Part shown: positions 38,101 through 64,000 of the stretch, piece by piece
Position numbering within the stretch: the first letter of the stretch is position 1
Layout of the letters: each line of letters begins with the position of its first letter
Assembly (NCBI GenBank): GCA_026874595.1
Contig: CM049318.1
Span: 49,134,750-49,198,749, forward strand
Direction of reading: 5' to 3'
Length of the DNA: 64,000 nucleotides
DNA from: Sipunculus nudus
Taxonomy: Eukaryota; Annelida; Sipuncula; Golfingiida; Sipunculidae
The notes under the pieces: model-generated
The model's database searches: none
The model's input: only the letters and a program-made list of their open reading frames with translations
What the model was told of the DNA's origin: nothing
Translations under genes and position numbers: made by a program

Positions 38101-38152
38101 GAGATCGGCCACTGAACTAAATATAGACTATATTTAGTTCAGTGGAGATCGG
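38101..38152. repeat. 37-bp near-perfect palindrome flanked by 8-bp direct repeats
   Basis: CCACTGAACTAAATATAG, one A, then its exact reverse complement (38109-38145). GAGATCGG occurs at 38101-38108 and 38145-38152. An 18-bp stem with a 1-nt loop would extrude or fold tightly. Confidence 0.97.
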
Positions 38153-38384
38153 CTATGACAGCGTCATCTGTCGATAAAATAACAAACTCTTTGGTTAATT
38201 ATACTTAACAACATGTCGCTCTTGTATAATATCAAAATCAATCACTCGATCCTACATAAAACAATGAATAGAAAATTGCAAGAGAAATTGAAACATGCGA
38301 CCATGTTAATGAACTGTAGGTTATTCCTGCTGAAAAAGTTAATTGTTTATATCGTCTCTGTGATGGATGTATGAGCCTGTTTAT

Positions 38385-38535
38385 CTAGAAGCTGTTAGTA
38401 AAACTGGGACATCCGTCCTTGTAAACAAACAGAAAAAAAAACATGTACCGAAGATGGTTTCTGGCATATTTGTGGAAGCTGAAAGATCACTAGTTGCAAA
38501 ACGCAATTTAAAAAACACTGGTTCGTCCAGGGCCA
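38385..38535 (+). repeat. Interspersed repeat family G, copy 1
   Basis: Shares cttgtaaacaa/gtttgtaaaca, tgaaagatcactagttgcaaa and cactggtt with 40.14-40.29 kb (gtagaaaggtcacttgttga, ctctggttt). It is followed by a G/C-rich tail with a poly-C run at about 38563-38574. Confidence 0.55.
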
Positions 38536-39453
38536 GGACCAGAGGGGCAAAGGGGGCAACTGCCCCCCCCCCCCCGAAGTTTCCCCAAAATATTTTTTTA
38601 TACCAAGAATTCAAACCTATTCTGGTAACTTTTACCAAAATAACATTTATTCCCATATATTGTTCCTTTTTATTAATGTAAAATTGATAAGCCATATCGG
38701 TAGATTCTGCTCCAGCCAGTATACCTCAAATGTGTATGTACAGCATCAGCTAAGTCTACTGGGGAGTCGTGAAACTTTTGTGGTGAACAATTCTACCATT
38801 ATGTCAAGACTGTTTAAAATATTCGCATTTCTTCTCTGTCTTCATGCCTCTAGTGATAACAACTGGATATTTATTTCTCAGTTGATTGGGATAAGTAATA
38901 TAGGTCAGTATTGTGTTAGTTTTAGAGATAAGAGGGTTAAATAAAATGTAATTCTTTTTAGAGAGAACGGTAGGAAAAATGCTTGTATGCTTAATATTTA
39001 AATTGATAACCTTAGTGATATCTGCTTTGGACACATTGCTCCATGTATAATGATATGTGTTTGAAATCAGGTCAGCGTTCTTTTAAATGTCCATGTTAAT
39101 ATTGATTTGACAATTAAATCTTGAATTTGTCGAAAGTTTTTATAATGACATATTTGGTTCATGCTTTATACTATGCACGTCTATTATTTTGAGAAAAATA
39201 AAAACATGGTAATGTGATCCGAAGTTTTATTAAGCTTTGAAAAGACTATATATGGGTATAAATAATTATCAATTTGGCACGCATAAGTCTGTAAATTCAA
39301 TATTTGCATTTTGGTAATGTTATTGTGTGGTGCAGCATGTAATTAAAAGTGGGGGATATGGCCAAACATTACCCTGAAAACGCATATTTTATGTTTCATG
39401 ATTATCTCAATTTTGAGGGGAAACCCCTTTCGGCCCACTTCACTTGCAGAATG

Positions 39454-39470
39454 CCCCCCCCCCCCCCCCC
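39454..39470. repeat. Poly-C run (17 C)
   Basis: Uninterrupted C run. About 300 bp further on there is a (TG)n tract joined to a G run (about 39772-39809) and another C run (39835-39847). Confidence 0.95.
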
Positions 39471-40134
39471 GCCCGCGTGCTTAAAAAACGCTCAAGAGCC
39501 TATGCACAAGGAAGTACCAGTGGATGTTAAAAAAAAGTTGTAAAGGAGTTTGCATTCAGAAAACCAAGAAAGATGGTTCTCCCTGACATCCTTAAAGATC
39601 CCAAAGATTCATGAAGTTTGAAAAGATAACAATCAGCATGCACAGTATAAGAAGTAAAACATGATTTATAAATAATAACTGTTTAGTGAAATATTTCTCA
39701 CGATTTAATGCATAGAGAGCACGGTTCCAAAATAGTCAATATTTTAAAATAGAGCGCTTCTGGGGCCTCAGGTGTGTGTATGTGTGTGTGTGTGTGGTGG
39801 GGGGGGGGGTAGCCGCTTAGCCCTGGCATTCTTGCCCCCCCCCCCCCGGGCAATCATACCTCCTACATCCGGATCTGACTTATTATAAACATGTAGATTC
39901 AAACAAAACGAACAGCCCTGTGTACATGTGTACCTTGAGATTTCTTACCTATTTTTCATGAAAAGTTCAAGGGATTACCTTTAGTCGATAGTCGTCAAAT
40001 AGCTCCTTTAAAGGTGCCCATTCACCTACCTTTGATAAAGAAATGTTGGTGATTTTTCGCCTCCTCTGTGTTTATATCAATGATGTAATGGTAATGGTGG
40101 TCTGAAAAATTCTTATAAGGCACTGGTGAAGGAT

Positions 40135-40290
40135 GTGTGAACTTGTTTATCAACAACATGTTTGTAAACACAGCAATGTTGACAAATGGGAAAACACCTG
40201 TTTTCTTAGTGGTAGGTTGTACGTATGCAGAGGTAGAAAGGTCACTTGTTGAAAAAAGCCATTTGCAAAGCTCTGGTTTATCTGACTTTC
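40135..40290 (+). repeat. Interspersed repeat family G, copy 2
   Basis: Homologous to 38.39-38.53 kb in the same orientation. Neither copy encodes a recognisable protein, although both leave overlapping short ORFs open. Confidence 0.55.
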
Positions 40291-41915
40291 TGCCAGATGC
40301 CCTTGTTGAATTTGTTTTGATTATTTTGGCGGGCTCCCACATATTATAAACAAGTTGATAAAAACAAAACAAGCAGCCTGTGTGCGGTGATATCCACGTT
40401 TTCTGGCCTAATTTTATAAAAGCTCCAAGGGATTACCTTTAGTTTATAAAGGTCAGATAGGTGATTGGGCCCCTTTAATATTAATTTGACAATAATATTT
40501 ACTTTATAACAATATACATATGGCCTTAATCCTTCGTAGGTTGTGCAGTTACCCGGAATACCAAGAGGTACTCTTCTGTCACGGTCCCCCGGCTGTGTTC
40601 ACGGCGGGTAGTTGAGGGTAATATTAATTGGTCTCTATATATATTAATTAACACTGCCTCTGCATGTTACTAGAAACAGGTACTGGTAGAGCGCGAAAAT
40701 AAAAAAGAAGACTTTTTATTGGACATTGCTGACTACACATAATATTTAAAAATGGTATTATAATTAAATGTCCTGTTTATGACGCATTTGTTAATATTTC
40801 ATTATCATGTCTTACAGTATATACTTTTTTTGTAGTATATAACAACTAAGCAAGATTTTAAAGGGTTTCAAGTACTCAAAATGTCAGACTTATTTCACAT
40901 TTGATTATGTTAATAATCCTCCATTCACTTCTCCGGAGCACTGGAGAGAGTGCATCCTCAACACATGAGATCTGTCTATGAAGTTCACGATAGATCTCAT
41001 GCATGCACACATTCGTGCACACCACACTCTTTCCGGCCGAAACGAGAAGCGTAACTTTAAAAAAAATAAAGTAAATTAAGTATGCTTCGACAACATTCAT
41101 TCAAAATTTAACCAACAAAAGGTATTTGTCCGTGAAACATTATTTTATATATTGATAAACCCGTGGATCTATTTTACGGTGTGTGTAATATCCGTGACAC
41201 GGTATTGTAAATTTAAACAGAAACTTATGCACGTGCTTCCTTGGATAGTTTACGGATACAACCGTTTCAAGAATTGTTGAAGATGTAAATGCACGGTGAA
41301 AGTGCAGCTACACTTGTTGTGGTCTTTTCAACATTATGCAAAAGGATTACCTGCATGAATTCGGGGATTAACCTAATAATGCTGACATAAGACATGGGTG
41401 CCAAGTGATCTCGAGCCACATATGTTGTTCACATATACTGATCATACATGTAAGACGGTGACTAGGTCAAACATGCTCAAGTCCGTCAATGCCAGCAGGG
41501 ATTATTCGTTGTATACAATAGACCTTATCCCTGCGCAGAGGTTGGGAGAAAGTGATCGACATACTATCAATATCTTCCAGTAGATGTCGCTAATCACAAG
41601 AGATATGGTGTGTCTTTATTTTTCCTGAGAAAAAAAAAAAAATGCTTCAGCTGACGAAACTTGAAAGAAAAGCCTTGACCAGTGCGGTCACCGTACACAG
41701 GTCTAACGAAATGGCAGGACAACGCACAAAATCGCACACAAACGCATGACATCGCATACAATGCGTGAGAACTCGGACAAATACATGATGTTTTGCAATA
41801 CTTTAGACATGTTTCGCCAAGTAATAAGATGTAGGCCACAATACCACTGCAAATAAACGCATAGAAACATAAGGAAATGCACACAAAATACAACGGGCAG
41901 GGGTGGTTTAGAGAT

Positions 41916-41936
41916 GGGGGGGGGGGGGGGGGGGGG
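41916..41936. repeat. Poly-G run (21 G)
   Basis: Uninterrupted G run followed by A-tracts. The sequence from 40.3 to 42.9 kb otherwise shows no gene, only a moderately CpG-richer patch at 42.53-42.61 kb. Confidence 0.95.
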
Positions 41937-42911
41937 AGGGATGAGGGGCGCTTTTTTTTACAAAAAAAAAAAAATCCTGGGAAATATAATGCTTCAGGCA
42001 TAAACCGAAAAGCACCCCCGGGTCTTCCGTCTGGTTCATTTTTTTCTTTTTTACGTCTGTATACGAGGTCTATGCAGGTGCTCTAAACATTTTTTTACCC
42101 TTGCTAGCGTGTCGAGCCACCTACTCCCCTTCATAAATCCTGAATATGCTACTATAAATCAGTCAGCGCATTGTATTATTTATAGGCTACTGTGTAAAAT
42201 TGAAAAACAGAAGTGGCGTACTGGATGTGAAGGTTAGCTGATTGGGACGCGTAAGCAAATTTCATACAGTAACAAACATCAAGATTCGAGGAAATCTCAA
42301 TGTGGGAATAAAACCAATCAGTATTTTGGATAACCGTAATTATGGTAACAAGAATAAACATAAGATGGCAATTAATAGGTTACAGAGACAGAATCACGTA
42401 TAAAGCATACTGAATTTACACAAGAAATAGCGTCTTCTCTTTGAAATGATTTGTGACGTGCCAAAATATTTACATGAAACCGTTCGCTTACTCCTGTACA
42501 CAAGTGTTTTAAAAAAGTGCATGGACCGAGCCCGATCACTGGCGCCAACATAAACAAGGCGCGTTGAATTCCGTGTACCGCCCGGGCGACATCACCTGTC
42601 AATCAGGAGAGGCCCTAACTGACTTTACCCAAAACTGTAATACATGTTCCCTCTGGCTGAAACATCGCGTGTTGCGGTGGCTCAGGGAGCAAATACACGG
42701 GGTCATACTGTGCGTTTCATTTCACCTAAGGCCCCTAGACCTATCGTACGAATCTGTTTTGATAGAAATCTACAATATTTACATTCTTCAATGGACCGTA
42801 ATGTCCATCCAGCAGAAAGATATCAGAGGACGTGAATATGTGGACTAGTTTGGACTTCTCCTTGTTTGGGATCTGTGGCCCATCGGCAAAATCGGACCTC
42901 CGGTCACGCGG

Positions 42912-43060
42912 CTTTGTTATGGTAAACAGACACACATAGACCGTGTTTACTCACATGCAGAACCATAATATGCAAGGTGTAATACTGTAAGGCAGCTGAA
43001 GGGGAGGTACTGAGATCGTGTGCTGGGATGGTTTTGCTGGGAAACTTTTGTAAAGCAAAA
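42912..43060 (+). repeat. Interspersed repeat family F, copy 2
   Basis: ttatggtaaacaga, cgtgtttact, gtgtgctgggatggtttt and gaaacttttg match 31.90-32.04 kb in order. Confidence 0.6.
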
Positions 43061-45839
43061 CTGAACTGATAATGTGAATGAATGGGCATAATGTTGCTCC
43101 TTATTATGTCCCTTTATTGTGACCTGTAGTTGCTCGAATTTCAGTGCGCATGTGAAACAAATCTATATTTAACTGACGGTGGACGCACTGGAATTTTGTC
43201 ACAGTACTCCTCTGTGGCCTCAGATTTTCACGTCTTTGGTCTTTAACTTGAAGTGTAGTCAAAAGGGGTTCATTTTCCTTGTCTCAATATAAATCGAGTG
43301 CTATTTTTATTAATATATTTGGAAGGTGCTATCGTAGCGCCATCTGTCGGCAACTACGATAGTGTATCAAGGCAGAAAACGGTTCTTTACTTTGAATCAA
43401 AGCCTTTTTGTTTGATATATTTATATTTTCGAGTGAAACACTATTCATATTCAAACAAACACGATTCTGTTAATGAAATATATACTTAGTAGTGTTGGAA
43501 ATAAACTGTTGTCTTATTTATTGCTTATTAATTTACACACTATCCTTAGGCATGGTATTCCTATGGCCTGTGCAGCTAAATGCGGGGTCCTTAACAACTA
43601 GGTTGAAACTAGGCATGAAACCCTCTTATTTCCATGTTGATACACGAGTATACATAATACAATTACCGCCATTGACCGAATGACCATATACTGGTAAGTT
43701 TATACAGGGTTTTATTTTTGGTTATGGAAACACAGGTACATACATAAAATCAATTAATGTGGCTAAAATTATCGCTAAAAATTGTATTAGAAGAGCGGGC
43801 CCTGGTACTGGGGATAGCATTATTCTTCTACTCGTCAGATGACCCCTTGTTACTGGAGAGTGACATAAAAAATCCGATATGGAGATGTTGCAGCCTTTGT
43901 CTACACTATCTGAATTTAATGCATTTCTCATGGGGATAATGATAATTATACACAAGATGAACGAGTTTTGTAATAAACTTTATTATAGTAAAATAACCAG
44001 TAACAGAATTAAGTAACTGCATATCTGATATACATGCGTGGATATATTATGCATTGACCTGTATAATATTAACACAATAATGGTTAATACTTTACACTCT
44101 GGCTTACATAAAAGTGTCATATATGAACAGTTCTACATCTTTCAAGTATATTCAAAAATACACCTTTGGCATTTTGAACGTTACATTAATGTGTAAAAAG
44201 GCGGAAAACCGTGTATAATATGCACGAGGCACCTTTTCAAAATATTTCCGACTTCGCAACAGTACATTAACTGTAATCAGTTAATTAGAAGTAAAGCCTT
44301 TGAAGGAATCTCAATCTTCATGTAACCTTGTATTAAACCAGCAATAAAAGATGCACCTGCGATGAACTTCCACTTAAAAGGAGAGAAACTATCCATTATA
44401 CGGTCCGACAATATAGCCAATATAGGCTAATATAGGGTCCGACAAATAATGCCCGTATGAGACGCATATACATTGCATACAGGAAAACATGTACAATGGC
44501 CTGTGACCCTATGTGATGATTGTGATCATACGTTTTTCAGGGCATAAAGGATACAAAGTAATATAAAACATGAAGACCTCGATATTTTTTAAATAAATTG
44601 TAATTACTACTAGACATGAAATCCTCATAAACGTTTTTAAGTATTTCGTCAGCTGGTACTATCCTGACAGTAACATTTTGAAGTATTACCTCAGCTTGCA
44701 CTACCTGACAGAAACAGGTTTGTTTAAATTATCAGTGTATAAAATTGAGGAAATACTCAAATGATACTATACGTAACTGTAATATAAACTTCTTCACAAA
44801 TACATCATTCAGAGGGATTCGGTATAGAAGCCTTCTGGAAATATCGAAATATTGATAATGGAACTTATTCCAATGCCTAATTGATATTTCAGAGTTAAAA
44901 CCGATGTATCTTTAAGGGAAGACAATATATCTAGTTTTATCAATACAAGAAAGCTGAATCTGCAGGATTTGTATTTTTTACTAATGCCCTTCCTCACAAG
45001 GTGGCGCTCCCTTCTGTTTGCATACTGACTACGTATGTACAAATTAAAGTCAATTGGTGAGTCAATCATATAAGTGGAAATCTTATATTTAGTGTTATAT
45101 AATATCGTTTTATATGATAGTATTGATAAGTGATTAAAGCCAAACATGACACGTACACGTACGTGGTGGTATTTCTACAGTGCATGTGTAGTTGTACGCC
45201 AGGAAGCGTGTGCTCATCCGTCCTTTGGCCAATCTGTATAAATTCGTGCTCTGTAAAAAAGAAAATAATAAAGGCCAGGTTTACTGATTCGATTAATAAC
45301 ATATAAACAAAACTAGTGTATATGATGTGTCCAAATTTCCCACTGAGAACAACTTTCATTTGGGATTTATAATTTGAGACAATTAATAATCAGTAAATGT
45401 ATATAAACAGTATAATAAAGATGGTAACGAGGACACAAATAAGTAGGGGTGGTATTGCGGGGGAGGGGGTTTAGTCCGAAACGAACATTTCTATTTTTTT
45501 TGTCTCATCAAATAATATTCATAACTTAAGCAACAGCCCAACTCGGCTCCTTAAACACTTTTTACATATGAGACAGAATAATTTCTGAACCATATATATG
45601 TCCGTTGTTCTTGTTGTCCGTTGATCAGGAATCATACAAGCTACACAGATAACATAGACTAGACCAGTTATTAGCCCCACCCCCGAAAACGTGTAATTGT
45701 CCCCCCCCCCCCCGGGGGGCGCCCCGGTTTCGCCACCCATGCTTATGTGATAGACTATGTATATGTCATAATGTATCTCCCACACCAATTGTTGTTTGCA
45801 TTTATTTCACCAGAGGGAGCCAAATGCTTCTAAAATGTA
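43061..45839. other. No gene recognised
   Basis: A/T-rich sequence; short ORFs lack domains. A junction of 13 C and 6 G (45701-45719) lies near the right end. Confidence 0.55.
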
Positions 45840-46250
45840 TACTTCCATACATGAGTATGCAGTACGTATCTGTATGTCGGACGTCTGCGTATGCAGCGAG
45901 AAAACGGACGATTGTGATTCCATTGACACGTAATATTATGCGTATGCGGTATGTAAGCAGCAAAACTTGAGATATGTTAAAGCGCTGCAAGAGTACAGAA
46001 AATCATCTGCTAGACTTATGCGCTGTCATTGACGTCAGAGTGTTTAATTTTCCATTTCCGTTACCATGCGTATGCCTTTTCAATCGCGACCGAAACGTGC
46101 TGCATATATATGCATACGTGTATACGCATACGTGCTGCATACGCATATATGGAATCACTCCAAGAGAATTTTATGTGTCCGATTTCTAGCTGCATTCGCA
46201 TACGTAACGCATACGTACTTCATACGCATACAGGCCTACGGAATACCACC
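45840..46250. repeat. Imperfect inverted repeat rich in GCATACG/CGTATGC
   Basis: The left arm (about 45840-45965) reads cgtatgcagcgagaaaacgg, then tgattccat and gcgtatgcggta. The right arm (about 46080-46240), read on the minus strand, gives cgaatgcagctagaaatcgg, tgattccat and gcgtatgcagcacg. The arms match over roughly 120 bp around a central spacer near 46.0-46.07 kb. It looks like a foldback or MITE-like element. The ORFs at 45974-46283 are by-products. Confidence 0.7.
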
Positions 46251-47235
46251 TTAATCCATATTTACATGCATGTAGATGTTTAAGGAAGGAAACGATTCTG
46301 ATGTTAATATTTTCCTTTGTAAAAAAAAAAATGGATTAGGCCAAAAAGAATAAAAGGTGTAGTTCTCAGGCACCGCCCGAGTCAATTCTAAACCCCCGCA
46401 TCAAAAATTTTTATTTTGATTTTCATTACATATTTTCAAATTTCGAGCTCCAGGTGCTCGGACATTTCTTTCAAGAAGACAAAATCATACAATTTTGATA
46501 AAATTTCCTTTTTTATGTAGTGCTTTTACTTGTTTAGCAAAATAAATCTGTTATTATCATGCTTTTCCCCTTACCATTTGACATTTTTATCGAAACATAC
46601 AAAAAAAAATTAAAAATAAAAAAACCGCCCGCCCGCATTGATTTCTGAAAAAAGTGCCTCAGCACCAACCATTATCTTTTTGGCCTTAAACATATATCGG
46701 ATAAATAATAAAAATAAAATAAGTTTAATAAATAAGTTGTTATAATAATGTTTTGTCTGGACTACAAAAGTGAAACCGTATAAACACGAAGGTGGTAAGA
46801 ACAATCGTATGACGTATAAGTTCATTAAAGGAACCTATTCCGATATGTGACTTCAATAATATAAAGACAATCTCTTGCACTTTTGATAAATATAGGCCAG
46901 AAAACACCGATCCCACCGTAAACATGTTATTCGTTTTGTTTAAAATAAAATAATAATCCAATCCAAAATAATCCAATCACATTCAAAAAGGTCAGACAAA
47001 CCAGAATTTTGTAAAGGGCGTTTTGCTGCTCATGACCTTTTAACTGCCACGCATATGCAGCCAAGCACCTTAGGTTACATGGTTTTTCTGTGAACATCGG
47101 GTCATGTACAGATAAACAAGCTCATACACTCGTCACAGAGGCGTTATAAGGACTGTAATTATAAGTTATTACCTACGTTTCAATCATATGTTCACAGAGT
47201 AAGCTAGAAATCACATTAAAAAAAATAGGTAATAG
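46251..47235. other. No recognised feature
   Basis: A/T-rich, with A-tracts at 46321 and 46603. Confidence 0.6.
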
Positions 47236-47553
47236 TTGGCTTTTAGTGGTCAGAATCGGTACAACCATATGCGATGCTGTTGGAATAATTTGATTGTCGC
47301 TAACAAAGAAAAATTGGAAAGAACCAGGAAAACTGCAGAACGTATTATTGGTGTAGACATAGAAAACTTTGAAAACATGTATTGTCTAATACTGAGTAAG
47401 TTTAAAACCATGATGAAAAGTCAGCATCCGTTGAGTGGAGAAATCAGATGGTTGAAATCTTGAAGACGTATACAGTTCATTTTGTGCACAACAAATCGTT
47501 TCAGTGACTCATTCATGCCCAGTGCAGTGCGTTTGTTCAATAAGCTTATGTAA
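47236..47553 (+). pseudogene. Decayed C-terminus of a non-LTR retrotransposon ORF2
   Basis: The frame reads LERTRKTAERIIG, then HPLSGEIRWLKS, an in-frame TGA at 47461-47463, then RRIQFILCTTNRFSDSF and MPSAVRLFN, ending at TAA 47551-47553. The order (K)AERIIG - HPL - SGRR-type - T.R..SF.P.A...LN is typical of the extreme C-terminus of LINE reverse-transcriptase proteins (L2/CR1/Jockey-like). No RT catalytic domain lies upstream. This is therefore a 5'-truncated, dead insertion. It lies about 180 bp beyond the 3' end of the VWA gene, on the opposite strand. Confidence 0.7.
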
Positions 47554-47736
47554 AGCATTAATATGTTTTCAAGTCGTTAATCATATGCCTTTTTACACAT
47601 TATTATTATTATTATTATTTTCTTAGTTGTGCCAAACTGGATTTGAACGCTCCTTTTCCTAAATCCTGGATCCGCCCCTGATAAATCACAATATGCATGG
47701 GGTATGCAGCATGGGTTATACTGACAAGCTCACTCA

Positions 47737-63775
<16,039 letters not shown>

Positions 63776-64000
63776 CTGCAAGGTAAGGTAGTCATCCTTA
63801 CTCACTATACGTTACGTTTAACTGCTGCCAAGCTGACCTTTACTAAATTTTAAATCTTGGTGAGAAAAACTACCTTGCCATACACCTAAAGGCACGTATA
63901 TTGAACAGAACAGATTTGATTGCAAACACATATTTGTAAATTAAAAGAGGGACAGCCCAAATGTTTATAATAAAAGGCATATGTACATTTATCTATATAT

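Noticed and set aside
40120-40372. Overlapping ORFs on both strands at family G copy 2
   Set aside because: The related copy at 38.4 kb does not preserve the same frame or residues, so they are not under coding constraint.
41594-42001. 135-codon minus-strand ORF with Pro run
   Set aside because: Its core is the translated poly-C/G run; flanks lack coding character. The poly-Pro or poly-Gly ORFs at 26.5-26.9 kb and 39.35 kb were rejected for the same reason.

Overview
The window looks like nuclear DNA of a marine invertebrate, probably a lophotrochozoan and perhaps a mollusc. Protein-coding sequence is confined to short exons with GT/AG borders. The DNA is A/T-rich and crowded with interspersed repeats: tRNA-derived SINEs, a Helitron-like element with a tandem-repeat core, TIR elements, a LINE fragment, and long G/C homopolymer runs. 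The species assignment is an inference from repeat style and protein similarity; no species-specific marker was recognised. Long prokaryote-style ORFs are absent, and most short ORFs are chance or repeat-derived.

Left edge (1-5.1 kb): about 4.1 kb of a 20-bp satellite with higher-order structure. Next comes one exon (4422-4584, minus strand) encoding most of a double-stranded-RNA-binding domain of the TARBP2/PRKRA (loquacious-like) type. A 22-bp minisatellite directly abuts its 3' splice site, and each unit carries a copy of the acceptor-like motif. The gene continues beyond the left edge; its upstream exons were not identified.

Middle (5.1-47.6 kb): no convincing protein-coding gene. It holds at least seven interspersed repeat families, each in two to four copies. 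They include a 2.05-kb TIR element (6080-8128) and a diverged relative (12.4-13.85 kb) interrupted by a SINE with a perfect 15-bp target-site duplication. There is a second copy of that SINE (24.1-24.5 kb) and another tRNA-related SINE (16.7-16.9 kb). Two oppositely oriented Helitron/Helentron-like elements share a hairpin + CTAG 3' end (9.5 kb and 28.5 kb); the second has a tandem core studded with 12-bp palindromes. A 37-bp near-perfect palindrome (38.1 kb), an inverted GCATACG-rich repeat (45.8-46.25 kb) and a decayed LINE C-terminus (47.2 kb) complete the set. A CpG-richer stretch at 37.4-37.8 kb is a weak promoter candidate.

Right side (47.7-63.8 kb): one large minus-strand gene, sixteen exons of which are recognisable. 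It encodes a secreted-type extracellular protein built as VWA-(Pro/Thr linker)-VWA-EGF-VWA-EGF-VWA-EGF-VWA, matrilin-like in style. All five VWA domains keep the MIDAS metal-binding residues. All module borders are phase-1 introns, while introns inside the VWA domains lie at different places. The N-terminus (signal peptide) is off the right edge. The C-terminus is either a stop at 47737-47739 or a further exon reached by an overlapping GTGAGT donor.
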